Below are positions 1 to 11,542 of a DNA stretch of 45,935 bases, piece after piece. Under the pieces are notes generated by a model. The model worked only from the letters and a program-made list of their open reading frames with translations. It ran no database searches and was not told the DNA's origin. Position 1 is the first letter of the stretch; each line of letters begins with the position of its first letter. Origin of the DNA: Acanthaster planci (taxonomy: Eukaryota > Echinodermata > Asteroidea > Valvatida > Acanthasteridae); the NCBI RefSeq assembly GCF_001949145.1, contig NW_019091418.1, forward strand, positions 3,469,735-3,515,669, in the 5' to 3' direction. The position numbers and the translations under genes are program-made.

Positions 1-120
1 TCAATCCTCCAAAATCCTCCAGCTTTTAAATCAGCATTCGTCCTCAATCTTCCAAAAACCTCCAGCCTGTAACAATTGTAACAATTAAACACATGTAACA
101 ATTAAACTCTACAGGGATTC
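1..120. repeat. Fragment of the TTAA/CTCCTCAATCCTCCAAAA repeat family
   Basis: TCAATCCTCCAAAATCCTCC and TCCTCAATCTTCCAAAA match the subterminal motifs of elements at 809-932, 9029-9087 and 34395-34809. The piece is cut by the window edge. From about 60 onward AT-rich single-copy-like sequence leads into the MITE flank. Confidence 0.5.
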
Positions 121-214
121 CTCTGTAAGGCCATTGGGACGCTGGTTGATTGACTTTAATTGGGTTGATGCTTAAAGAGATTTGTCATCCTGTGATCAAA
201 AGTTGGATATTTTA

Positions 215-812
215 TTAACCACTTCCTGCCGGGCGACCCGTTTTCAAGTACATAGGCTTTATATGCAGGGCCGGGGAGCCCGGAAATGGGACAAACGAGT
301 TGGGCCTTATAACAAAAGACCATGCTCAGCACCAAAGACTGAGCTGCTGGGCATTACCGAAATTTTTTCGCTCTCAATAGTGGAGATAATCAAGCCTTGT
401 TTTGAAACAGTATACCACGGTTTGAGGCATTTAGAGCGAGCGGATTACCACCAGGGACAAAAGCTCTCCACCACCGCAGGGATGAGCCACAAAGCACCGC
501 TGCATGCTAATCTTGCCCCTATTGAAAAGAGGTCAGCAGTGCACTGTGCTGGTTTCGGACACAAAAGAATCTTACGTAACACCGCACAATCTGGGCTCTT
601 TTTCCAAGGCTGCATGCCTGGCAGCAATATTCAAAAGTCAATGAAGGTTAACTGTCAGCTTTAGAGCAGTGCCCAAAGAGTCCTTCATGTAGGTATAAAC
701 GGCCATTAAATGAAATGATGAATTTTTGAAGAATTTTGAAAACGGAAAATCTTGAAAAGGACCCGGCATCTTGTCTTGCTCAAGAAAATTCCACCCGGCA
801 GCAAGTGGTTAA
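215..812 (+). mobile_element. TTAA-flanked MITE, family A copy 1 (598 bp)
   Basis: Begins TTAACCACTTCCTGCCGGG and ends CCCGGCAGCAAGTGGTTAA, so the ends are inverted repeats and the TTAA is a likely target duplication, as in piggyBac-type elements. The interior is closely repeated at 17777-18368 (same strand) and 41665-42195 (opposite strand). An open frame at 182-664 is not coding by any recognised domain. No transposase is present. Confidence 0.8.
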
Positions 813-932
813 AACACTATTCATCCTCAGTCCTCCAAAATCCTTGAATGTTCAAATCATCATTCATCCCAAATCCTCCAAAACCCTCCAGGTGGTTTTG
901 GAGGATTTTGGATTGAGGTGGGTTACGGTTAA
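809..932 (+). mobile_element. Small inverted-repeat TTAA element abutting MITE A
   Basis: TCCTCAGTCCTCCAAAATCC near 822 is answered by GGAGGATTTTGGATTGAGG at 899-917. The right end is GGTTACGGTTAA. The left end is degenerate and shares the TTAA of the preceding MITE. Same family as the 59-bp hairpins. Confidence 0.6.
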
Positions 933-1618
933 TTAATTCTTTCTTCTTTCCACTGCATGGAATATCATCTTTTATCAACATTTTCCCAAGTTGTCAATTG
1001 ACACACTTGTATGGAAAAATGCAAATCAAAGCAAGGCAGCCATAGTTATGTTGATCATAATCTTGATTAATGGTCTCTCAGTTGCAAACTCTTGGTGACA
1101 CACTGTCTTGTGAATCATCCTATTTTTCAATACAGATAAATTCGATAAGAACAAAGGTACTACTTCACATTTTCAACAACTGGCACAACAATTGGTTTCA
1201 GCTTTTCATTATCTTAAATTCTTTAAATTGAATCTGATCAGGGAAACAACGATCGGGATGAACCACAAAACTTACTGCTACATGAGTGGAGTATGCTCTA
1301 AGGGCACCCAGGACCTGTAACAAAGCAAAAGAAGTTAACAAGTTCAGTATGAAACCCACCTGCATGAGTTAAACTGGCCAACAACTACATGTACGTGAGT
1401 AGAGTTAGACTGGCCAATAAATACATGAAAGTGGAAAACACCACTATCATGGAAAAATTCAGAACCAGAAAAATAACTGTGCATGTACAACATACATGTA
1501 CCTTATTAAAATAGGTCTACCAAAATTTGTGACTTTTTCATTCTGCTTTTATGTTAAAAACTAATATTACATCAGTTAAGCTTACTGGCAAAGCAAAGCA
1601 CAAAATTTCTGATGAACA
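933..1618. other. Non-coding, no recognisable gene
   Basis: AT-rich sequence with short ACATGTA runs near 1388 and 1481-1500. No splice-flanked coding block or domain seen. The stretch 1088-1120 resembles the right arm of the small palindrome at 17288-17422. Confidence 0.5.
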
Positions 1619-2948
1619 CAGTGGCTATAGTAACGATAACCGTAATGTACAGTATTCAAATTCTATAGCTACAGTAATGTCTGTGCAGGTGCAATGACAT
1701 GGTTAATCTATAATTATCAGAGTTGATTAAACAGCCTGCACATTTGTCATGCGCCACCGTGGTGCACAGTTTGATTAACACGGCACAGCACACAGCATAC
1801 CACTGTACACAAACATGACGGCCTTGCGTGCACGGAAGCACAATCTAAACATAGAACGCTCGATTGCTGTGGGTGCTGAATTTTGCAGTTTGAGGCACTG
1901 TCCCAATCATTGGGAGAACCACTTTGTTATCGATACCGATGCAGTGTAGGAAGTTTCTGCAAGTGAAGTGAATTGCTAAAGAGTAAAACTTGTAACCTGA
2001 TGTGGATTTCTATTGCGTGCACGGCGAAAGAATCCCCTAAGTATCTCCCCTGCCAGAGTCCATTACCTTTGCAAACACAGTCATAAATGATTAAACATTA
2101 TCTGGTACATGTATTCGATTTATGGAAACACAACCGCATGGAAGAATAGATAACAGGAAGGAAAATGTTTGATCTGCACCAGCAACTTTGTTTTTACTGC
2201 ACAAAAGTGCACATGACTGTCAAATTCTCATTACATTCAAATAGTACTTGTGTTATTCAGAAAACATCATAAAAGCCAATCGTCTGGTAGCCACGCACAT
2301 GACAAATTATGTCATGGATGGCCAATGTTGATCGGATCCTTGTTGCATATCCCTCCATGGTATGTTAAGCATGTCTTTTTAATTCCTTTTAAGCAAGTCT
2401 GGAAACTGCCGATCTTGTGAACACTCCACAGTTTACGCCTTTTTTTACGCTGCTTGATCATTTAAAGCTTGAAATATATGATCATGGACAGCCTTTTTGT
2501 GTAATTAATTTTTGTATGCAAATAATGAACTCAGTTTTCGGCAAGGAGATTTTGGACTTCCATTCTCATGGCTAAAGCTCCAATCTCCCCTACATGAAAA
2601 AACCCTTTTCAACACATCCGAAGTCCTGCTGAACAATGCTAAGCAGTTGACCACACACCACACGTACACATACGTACATGTACATTAACACCGACATGGC
2701 AGCTCAACCCCAATGAGTTTTTCACATGTATCAAGTTTAAGTCATCATGTTTGTGTAGCTTTAATTCCATAATGCTGACTGACTTTGGCAGGAATTGCAT
2801 TACGGCAGCATGTGAATCAGTTTTGTGTTAGCTCAGTGAATTGTCTATGGTCATCCCACTTGTACAGATATATTAGCTTACCCTAACCATGGTAACTATA
2901 GAATTTGAAATTCACATCACGGTTACCGTGAATAGGGGGCAGCCACTG
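1619..2948. mobile_element. Candidate 1.33-kb inverted-repeat DNA element
   Basis: The left end starts CAGTGGCTATAG and contains GATAACCGTAATG and TTCAAATTCTATAG. The right end is the inverse: CTATAGAATTTGAA, CATCACGGTTACC and finally GCCACTG. CAGTG termini suggest a hAT-like non-autonomous element. No clear target duplication and no transposase ORF. Confidence 0.5.
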
Positions 2949-3640
2949 CACATAGGCCTTTTTCATGCCAATATAGGTTACTGTAATATAAGAACCAAGT
3001 ACATGTATAGCCCTGGTCTAGTCAGCCCCAATTACATGCACACGTGACATGGCCGTGTGGCATAATAAAAGGCAGCAATATCGCATGATGATTACCCACA
3101 AAACACAGGAAAACACCAGAAAACTACTGAAAACAGCAGAGAACTACTGAAAAACACAGGAAAATTACCAAAAATATCGTAAAACTACAGGTACATAGCA
3201 GAAAACAATAGAAAACTCCAGAAACCACTAAGAAACACCAGAAAACACCAAAAAACTATTGAAGGACACCGGAAAGAACCGCAAAATGCAGGATAACACT
3301 AAAAAGCTACCAGAAAATTATCGAAAAACACATCGTACCGCGCCAAACCTACCCCCCAGAACTGTGGGAACTGACATCTGCCCCACTCCTCACATACTGT
3401 ATGTTTCTTTCCTCAACTTAGTTTTGCTTATTGTTCATGGCCGTACACTGAAAGCCGGCAAGCTTTAGTGATGGAAAGAAAATGTATGATGGAATCTTTT
3501 GTTATTCTTACGTAAACAAATACGCAGTAGCCTTTTTCAGGCCATGAAAATTTGGTTTATCGTTTCATGTCACGTGAGTAAAGTACAATAATTGTATTTA
3601 ATCCCTTTACTTTACGAACCTTACGGATCATACTACGATT
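2949..3640. repeat. Degenerate A-rich tandem repeat and non-coding DNA
   Basis: From about 3100 to 3330 a unit like GAAAACTACCAGAAAACAC recurs imperfectly every 14-18 bp. An open frame at 3259-3468 is translated repeat (Lys/Asn/Arg/Thr-rich) and is not called as a gene. The remainder to 3640 has no recognisable content. Confidence 0.55.
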
Positions 3641-6220
3641 GTGAATACTGACATAGATCCTGACCTACATGTAAACGTTGAATGTTTGGATATCCATTGT
3701 TCTTATTATGACCAAGATGACTTTCTACAGGATTTCAGCCTAAATAATGATATGAAATTGTTGCATATTAATGATAGAAGTTTACCCCCAAACATTTTTA
3801 ACATTACTCACTATGTTAATCTTCTAGAGGATAGATTTTCAATAATTGGAATGTCCGAAACATGGTTTAAGGATATTACTTAATCAAATTCCAAACTTCA
3901 CAGGTGTTTGTTTGAAGGTGTTTGTAGAAAAAATAGAAGGGGTGGTGGTGTAGCACTTCGTTAAACAGGGTTATGAGTATAAGATGCAGAGTGACATACA
4001 TGTAGATGTGAATAATGACGATATTGAATCATGTTTTATAGAACTTAATAATACTCATACAATGGTAAAAAAAGAGGGAAATTTCTTTGTAAATTTTGAT
4101 TTTGTAAATCATGCGTCTGGTGTTTTACTAGCCGACATAAGTGACCATTTACCTGTGTTTCTAATAATGAATTCTCCCAACAGAAACAAATTAAATGACC
4201 AATGGTATAAAAAGAGGGTTTTTAATAGTAACAATGTTGCAAATTTCATCAGTAATTTGAACGAGATCGACTGGAGTTGTTTAACGTCTGTGAATGATAC
4301 TCATAACACATATGACATCTTCTTAGGACGTTTATTAGAACTCTACAACAAAAACTTTCCCTTAATAGCAATTAAATGTCGTTATAACAAAAACAAGTCA
4401 CCGTGGCTAACTAATGGTATTTAAAGGTAAATAAGGAGGAAAAATTCCTTCACAAAAAATTCCTGAGAAAGCCCACTCCAGATAACAAGCATGTTTATAC
4501 TGTTTGTAAAAACAAATTGAACTGCTTAATACAAACGGAAAAGGAAAATTTTTCTTGGCAAGAAAAAGGAAATTTAAAAAGTACTTGGAAGCTTATAAAC
4601 TTGTTGTTAAACAGGAAAGTAAAAAAGCCAAACCCCACCTATTTTGTCCAGAATGAAAGGAGAATTAATGGTGACAAACAAATCGCTAATGCATTTAGTG
4701 ACTACTTTTAATCCATGTTGGTTGTAGAATTGCCAACGATCTTACGCAGTGTAACACCTCATTCCATTTCTTTCTTAATGACAGGTGCCCGCATTCACTC
4801 TTTTTAAAAACAATTCCTTGTAGAAAGGCAGCAGACTATGATGGCCTTAACGCACTTGTTCTCAAATAGGCACGGTATTCCCTGGCGCCTATGTTAGCCA
4901 CAATTTTCAACAAGTCACAAACATCAGGAATCTTTCCTGACGGTCTGAAAGAGGGTAAAGTTACACCAATACATAAAAAGGCAGTAAACACAATCTTCAA
5001 AATTTTAGACCTATCTCAGTTCTGTCCACCTTTTCTAAAGTGGAGTCCCACAAGGCTCAGTATTGGGTCCCTTGTTGTTTTTGCTTTATATCAATGACAT
5101 CTGCAATACATCAGATATTATATCTTTTTGCCTTTATGCAGATGACACCAGCTTGTTATATAGTCACACTAATGTTGATACAGCCATTCAAAATATCAAT
5201 GGAGAGCTTATCGATATAAATACCGGTAAGTGGCTTTTAGCCAACAAGCTATGAATTAATTTACTAAAATCAAATTACATGATATTCTGTGGAAAACATA
5301 CTATTCTAATTGCTGTACATGTAAATCGTACAAACCTCGAACAATCAAAATGTACTCAATTTTTAGGTATTATTATTGACGAGCATTTAACTTGGAAGGA
5401 CCACTGTAATGATGTAGCAAGTAAAGTTTAAAAAAATATTGGCACAATGAATTACTTAGTTTGATTTACCAAGCAGTATTTTGCTTGCCCTATATAATTC
5501 CTTTGTTCTTCCGTATGTGAACTATTCCATTATTACATGGGATAGGGTTACATCTATTGGTAAACAAATCCTGAAGTTGCAAAAAAGAGCTGTACGTGTC
5601 ATTGATAAGACTGGTTATGCTGATCATACTGCTCCATTGATTGCCAAACTTAAAATTCTACGTTTTAATGATTTGTACGAATTTTGTTTATGTAAATTTA
5701 TGTATAAATATACAAATAATGCATTACCATCTTGTTTTAATGCATGTTTCACATTAGCATCAAATGTTCATTTCTGTAATACTTGAAGTGCATCCAGAAA
5801 GCATCTCTACGTTCAATTCAGTAGAACAGCCTTAAATAAAAATAGTCTAGTGAATCGTGGCCTTTCAAGTCGGAACAAACTAAATGACGCACTAAAATCA
5901 TTGCCAATTCTGCCTGCATTTGCCAAGAAACTGAAAATGACATTACTTAATACATATTTGGAAAATTTGTGATGTCACCTAATTATTGTACAATGTACTC
6001 ATCAGACAGATGGATTCAGCCATGGCCAAGTCTTGTCTCATTCCTGTATATCTAATATTTTGTATAGTCCTTGTCCTTGTCAGTGCGAGGGCGGGGTACA
6101 AAAGCTTTTAGCTTCACCTGTGTACCTCAATGTTGCCCTCTGTTTTTGTATTCACTGAGTGTCAATATTATTTGTTCATCATAATTTAATTGTATTACAT
6201 TGAAATAAATGTTGTTGTTG
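3641..6220 (+). mobile_element. CR1/Jockey-like LINE, degenerate
   Basis: Plus-strand fragments, in order. An endonuclease N-terminus lies at 3641-3883 (LLHINDRSLP, IIGMSETWF). The endonuclease C-terminus with SDHLPVF is near 4140. A linker follows, then the RT thumb-side fragment FPDGLKEGKVTPIHKK (4930-4980). RT motif [19 protein letters not shown] is at 5044-5097 and [10 protein letters not shown] near 5133-5160. The C-terminal LQKRAVRVI...FNDLYEFCLCKFMYKYTN block is at 5560-5735. Frameshifts and stops break it, and internal segments are missing. The 3' end is a non-coding tail finishing in a short TTG run near 6215. This clade makes one long EEP-endonuclease/reverse-transcriptase protein; this copy cannot. 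Confidence 0.88.
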
Positions 6221-6643
6221 ATTTGTTATGTTATGTAACTAAACCAAACAATTAAATACTAACAAATCTCAAAATTTTTTACAAGATTGGTTGACATACG
6301 ACTGCAATGCAGATGTACAAGCTATTTTACCTTAGCAATACAATTCATTGTACTCTAGGAGAAAAAAAAACCTAGTCAGTGCTGTGTGCAGACTGTGTGT
6401 TGAAGGGCGCCTGTCATTTAATAGTAAATCAACAAAGACCACCACCAAGGGAGATACAGGTACAAAGGCTTCACAGTTCTTTACAGGAGAGAGGAATGCC
6501 TATAGAAAGTGGGTCCAGCTAGTACAGTCGGACTAGACCTGGATGATTATATGAGCAGTGAATTTGTGAGTTTGACGGATGGTGCATAATTGAAATTTCT
6601 CTTAAGTACTGGGTACATGTACAGTTCTGCACTTTGTATCCAA
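6221..6643. other. Non-coding spacer
   Basis: AT-rich sequence with a poly(A) tract at about 6362-6370. An open frame at 6348-6536 has no recognisable domain and no splice context. Confidence 0.4.
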
Positions 6644-6960
6644 CCCCATCATCCTATCCATTTTCTAATCCCTCCCCTTCCCCATCATCCAATCCATTTC
6701 CTACTCGCTCCCTCCCCATCATCCCATACATTTCCTACGCTACCCCCTCCCCATCATCCTACTCCACCCNATCCATTTCCTACTACGCCCCCTCCCCATC
6801 ATCCTATCCATCTCTTACTCTAAACCCCTCCCCATCATCCTATCCATCTCATACTCCACCCCTCCCCATCATCCTATCCATCTCCTACTCCGCCCATGCC
6901 CATCATTCCTTTCACTTCTTACTCTGACTGTCCCATCATCCCACTAATCTAGCCCAACCA
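6644..6960. repeat. Minisatellite, ~34-36 bp unit, about nine copies
   Basis: The unit CCCCATCATCCTATCCAT plus a variable TTCCTACTCCGCCCCTC part is repeated with small substitutions and one expanded copy. There is an ambiguous base (N) at 6770 within the array. Pyrimidine-rich strand asymmetry is strong. Open frames here are repeat translations (Pro/His/Ser-rich). Confidence 0.9.
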
Positions 6961-7140
6961 ATACACCAGCCTTATCCAGCATTTCATCCACTTTCTACAT
7001 ATGTGTACTTTGTCCCCATGATCCTCCTCCTACAGATACCCCTCCCCTCCAACAAACATACTAATCTGTCTTTTGGAGTCTCCCCATCCCTTCCATTTAT
7101 GTGTCTGAACACCGTCTATACATACATGTACATACATGTA
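6961..7140. other. Degraded minisatellite edge and ACATGTAC run
   Basis: C/T-rich sequence fades out of the minisatellite. Then TACATACATGTACATACATGTACATT (about 7120-7145) separates it from the LINE remnant. Confidence 0.5.
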
Positions 7141-8972
7141 CATTACAGGAGTGCTTAGTGATGATGGCTGTCCGTCGTGGTCCACGATGAACGTCATTTC
7201 ATTACACTCAATAGTTCACAGTTTACTGGGTTGGGTTAGCTCTTCTGCTATGGGCCTTAGATGACTCAGTAAGCCACTCTTACATTTGCAGGATCTCCCA
7301 CATTCAGGGCAAAGGAAAGCCGTAGCAGTAGTAGGCTGATCCAGCCGGACGTCCTTAAATGGCATTTTTCCATAGCCTGAAGGATACATGTATCCTCAAA
7401 GTGAGCAATGCCCTCATGACAGCGCCTCCTCCAAAGTGGGTGGTCTTGAGCTGGGGTCTCCCAGCGATCAGTGGATACCACATTTCCTCATACAGTCCTT
7501 GAGGGTGTCCTTGTACCTCTTACGTTGACCTCCTACTCTACGTCGGCCAAGTTTCAGTTGTGAGTACATGACTGCCTTTTGTCATCCATCCTCACTACGT
7601 GACCAGCCCAACGGAGTCTAGATTTTCCAACCATGGCCTCAATGCCAGACATATTGGCTCGCTTCAACAAGTCGGTGTCAGGAATCATGTCATACTTTTT
7701 GATCCTCATGATTTCATGAATGCATCACTGGAGGAAACGGTCAAGCTGCTTAATATGACGTGCATATGTTGTCCATATTTCACATGCATATCGTAAGGTC
7801 AAAACAGTAGCTCTATAGGCACTGAGCTTTGTTTCCAGTTTTATACCCCTTTTGTTCCACAGTTTCTGTAGAACGCCACCAAATGCACCACTTGCTTTAG
7901 AGATGCGGCGGGACACTTCAGCATCAATATTTGCTGATCAGGATAGGATGCTACCCAGACAAGTGAACTGTTCCACTGCACTGAGCTTTGTGCCGCTAAG
8001 GGTGATGGATGGTGGGATATAGTTATAGCCAGGAGGTGGTTGAAACATCACCTCGGTCTTTTTAAGGCTGATGGTAAGCCCATAACTGGAGCAAGCTGTT
8101 GCAAATCTGTCCATGATTACCTGAAGGTCCTCTTCAGTATGTGCTACATGTACAAGGGCACAGTAATCTGCATGTACAGCAACTCAAGGACCAGTACGTT
8201 GAACAGTTTAGTTTGGGCTTTGAATCTTCTGAGATTAAATAACTTCCCATCTGTCCAATATTGTAAATGGACTCCTCTATCCAGACCAGTTGAAGCCTCG
8301 TACAACACTGCAGCGAACAGGATTCTAAACAGGGTTGGTGCAAGTACACAACCCTGCTTGACACCAATAGACACAGGAAAAAAGTCTGCCATCGAGCTGT
8401 TCTCAGCTACCCTGGCTATCATACCAGTGTGGAACTGTTGGGGCATCTCCAGGAATGTTTGTGGGCAGCATAGTCTAGATAGTATTATCCATAGGCCCTC
8501 CCTGCTTACTGTGTCGAAAGCCTTGGTAAGGTCAATGAAGGCAATATACAGCCCTGTATGTTGTTCAAGGCATTTCTCTTACAACTGGCGGATAGTGAAA
8601 ATCATATCAGTTTCTTGTCCCTTTCTGAATCCACATTGGTTTTCAGGAACAAACGATTTTGAGATATGCAGAATAAGTCCGTTCAAGACGATGTGGGACA
8701 GGATTTTACCAGCAATAGAGAGTAGAAAATGCCCCGATGGTTGTTGCACACTGAGCGGGCTCCTTTCCGCTTATACAGGTGAACTATAGTGGCATCTCTG
8801 AACTCTTGAGGCAGCTTTCCCCATTCCCACATAGCCCAAAACAGACTAGACACGTGTTTGATTATTTCCCGATTACCCGCTTTGAACACTTCAGCAGGGA
8901 CACCATCTACTCCAGGAGCTTTTCCAATTGACATCTGTTTGACAGCTTTCTTTGTCTCAGGAGTGCTCAGTA
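7141..8972 (-). mobile_element. LINE remnant, RT and C-terminal zinc finger (RTE/L1-like type)
   Basis: Minus-strand pieces in order. SIGKAPGVDGVPAEVFKAGN, RDATIVHLYKRKG and CNNHRGI lie at 8971-8690. GVKQGCVLAPTLF is near 8360. DGKLFNL is near 8250. ADYCALVH is at 8175-8150. The segment with WNKRGIKLETKLSAYRATVL is at 7915-7725. A Cys/His knuckle CPECGRSC...LLSHLRP lies near 7315-7250. Multiple frameshifts are present. The RT box that should read YADD reads ADY (codon at 8165-8163), so the catalytic pair is broken. 5' truncated at a TACATATGTAC microsatellite. Confidence 0.85.
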
Positions 8973-9028
8973 CATATGTACTTTACAAGTATGTATTACA
9001 GGGCAAGTACACAATACAACTCAAAACT

Positions 9029-9087
9029 TTAACCCTAACACTCCTCAATCCTCCAACAGGTGAAGGATTGAGGAGGGTTAGGGTTAA
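9029..9087. mobile_element. 59-bp TTAA hairpin element, copy 1
   Basis: Two 24-nt arms (TTAACCCTAACACTCCTCAA... and its inverse ending GAGGGTTAGGGTTAA) around an 11-nt loop CCAACAGGTGA, with one stem mismatch. Exactly the same length and loop as 20530-20588. Confidence 0.8.
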
Positions 9088-9892
9088 TCTTCAACTTTTA
9101 TGATTTTTTCATTAAATTCGTAAGTTTCTAAGCATTAATGCCATATGAGACTATTCAAATACTGATGGAATTCTAAGAAGAAGCAAACAAGCAGTCAATG
9201 GCACATCTTAACACCTATGGACCCACAAGGAAAAACTTAAACATTTGAGGGCGGATGACTGGACCGCACCGACAGACAGACGGACGGACGGACAGATGAC
9301 GGAAATCGGTATTATATAGGCTTGCACTTGCTTCGCAGCTCGTCAAAAATCATATTCTTGCAACAGGTTTTTTACAAGAATGGGAAATCCATACTGGTGA
9401 AGCTAGCACTGAACTAAAGGCCATCCTGATGGTCATTGCATGCAAAAGTTTTTAATGCCAGATTCACAAACTAAATTTGCATAGGCATGCAGAGCCTCGA
9501 TCTGGCAGCTATACACAATCAATGAGTGCATTTGCACGGTTACTCCTGTCAACACGAGTAGCATGTGTGCACATTACACTCGGGTCCAGGAGTATACTCC
9601 CCCGTTTGCAAGAGTTAAGTCTCGCTGACCAACCGGTTTACAGGGTATCAGTAATGCCAAACTTCTGAAAAATCTGCCAGTTACTATCTCTTGAACAAGG
9701 AATTTTTTTTGCATTAATTACTTTGGTTTAGTGATACAGTTTGAGGAAAAAACTTTTATTTGCAATAGCTTAATGTCCCATCGCTTCCTCTTTTTCATTC
9801 TTGTTAATTTTTTTCAATTTAATTTGAAGTTACATGTACACGTACAGTGAGGCATGAATTTTTAATTCTATCCAATAAAATCATAATTAGCA
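9088..9892. other. Non-coding; GACR tetranucleotide repeat
   Basis: GACAGACAGACGGACGGACG at about 9271-9296 sits in a block that continues into AATCGGTATTATATAGGC and may be the 3' end of an older repeat. The segment GCATAGGCATGCAGAGCCTC (from 9479) recurs in inverse at 11180-11213. No gene seen. Confidence 0.5.
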
Positions 9893-10243
9893 TTAACCCT
9901 CCTTTGGTTTTACAGCACAAATGTGCACAAATGCCCACAGTCACTGGTGAGCATGAATTTTCTATGTGGAACTCAAACATGCACAGGTTCAGTGTGTACA
10001 CAGTAGATTGCCAGCACAAAATGACCCAGGGTCTTTTGTGCAGTTCTCTTCACTGCATTTGGTTTACTGCACAATTATGCACATGAAACAGTGAAGCACA
10101 GTTGTTGGGCAGCACAAAACTTTAAAGTGCAATCTGATATTCCTGTGAGGGACAGTTGGTGCAGTGCACAACACAACACAGCTGTGCTTCTTTGAGGTGT
10201 TCACCAAATGACCCAAAGAGTGACTTCGGCATAGGAGAGTTAA
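9893..10243 (+). mobile_element. TTAA-flanked MITE, family B copy 1 (351 bp)
   Basis: Begins TTAACCCTCCTTTGG and ends GCATAGGAGAGTTAA. Near-identical over its whole length to 21007-21350. The interior holds repeated TGCACA/TGTGCA motifs (ACAGCACAAATGTGCACAAA). No ORF of its own; both ends are TTAA. Confidence 0.88.
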
Positions 10244-11542
10244 TATGAGATATTTATACGGATATGAAAAGCTTCTGTTTCTACAGGTATTTCTGAAAAA
10301 GTCACAAAATACAGTGCCACAGAATCCGTGCCCGTCATCACAAACGGGAATCTCAAAACAATTATAAGGTGCGCAGTTCAGGCTCTGTGTTTTGATAACA
10401 CCCTCAATATTTGGCAAAAGTTGATCAAATTCGTCATTAGTGCCCGTTTGGACATCTACATGTAACATCAATCGTGAACAAACAGTGACATTTATCCATT
10501 TTCTAGACAATTTTAACATTTTGTATTTAGCCTGCAAAGTAAAGCTTTGTAACTGTTCTATTGATATTTTTCAGAAATTCTCCCTGGAAAAGGTTTCGTT
10601 TTAATTCGCACATACCTGTACTGTAGCTTCAAAAAGAAAACATTAAAGTGAAGATCTATCATCAGCAGTGAATTACAGTCAGTGCATAATTCCATTGAAG
10701 AGTTTCACAAGGAAGTTGGATGCACAAACATTTGTATGGGCAAATTTAGGGTAGGCCTACTCGATATTGCTTAGGCTAAAATTTTGCAGGTGCCACGTAG
10801 TACCTAGCGCTGCCTTCCTTTTTCAAAATGGGGCTACCTGTGTTCAGCATGTAATACTACAGGCCGGGTTTTTCAAGGTGCCATACATCGGAAAATTTAC
10901 GATTTTGGAAAGCTTTGGGGTGCTCGTATGAAAGTCCAAACTCTGAGAAATATGCCAGTGTAAGTAAAATTGTCAAGTCATTCTCATTTCAGAAGATATT
11001 AGGATTCAAAGTTTGTGACAATCCTCCAGTTTGGATTTCAGGTATTTAAGACAGGCTTTGAAGTAGGGCTGTGGTGACGACAGATAAGAGACAGATTGTA
11101 AAAGAGAGCCACTGCAGCCCCTATTTGTGGGTCTATGTGACACCATGCAATTGGACAAAGCTATTCTCACGCAACGGTACAAGCTGCCAGTTCGAGGCTC
11201 TGCATGCCTATGGGAGTAGCATGCAAAGAGCGAATTGATACACCGGCAGCGCTGGGTGGACATACAGGCCCTAATACCTACGTGTCGCGTGGCCAAGCAG
11301 GACAGGGTGGACATTGGTCCCCACATTTCTGAGGGTGCGCAAAACATGCCGAACCCTGTAAGACAAAACTTTACACGAAATCAAACAAAGTGGGCCCCAT
11401 TTTTTGCACATGATAAATATTGACACATTAGGCCTACTATAAAAGCCAAACAAGCTCAAAAGCGTACCCCAGGAACTCTAGCAGTTAGTCGCAGCATTAT
11501 CATCAGCAACCCCATAAACTTTCGTAATGGAGGCTCGTATTA
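10244..11542. other. Intergenic, no recognisable gene
   Basis: Contains a short inverse match (11180-11213) to 9479-9512 and a TAGGCCTA palindrome near 10753. Open frames at 11006-11459 overlap on both strands and show no domain. Confidence 0.4.

Noticed and set aside
182-664. 160-residue open frame
   Set aside because: It lies inside a MITE whose other copies break the frame; no recognisable domain.
6590-6927. Overlapping Pro/Ser-rich open frames
   Set aside because: They are translations of the 34-36 bp minisatellite in two frames.
9031-9087. TTAGGG/CCCTAA motifs as interstitial telomere
   Set aside because: Only one unit per arm, always next to TTAA and within the hairpin element family.
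9479-11213. Inverse 34-bp match (GCATAGGCATGCAGAGCCTC...) as ends of a 1.7-kb element
   Set aside because: The match is short, no target duplication is seen and a complete MITE lies between; more likely two fragments of one dispersed repeat.
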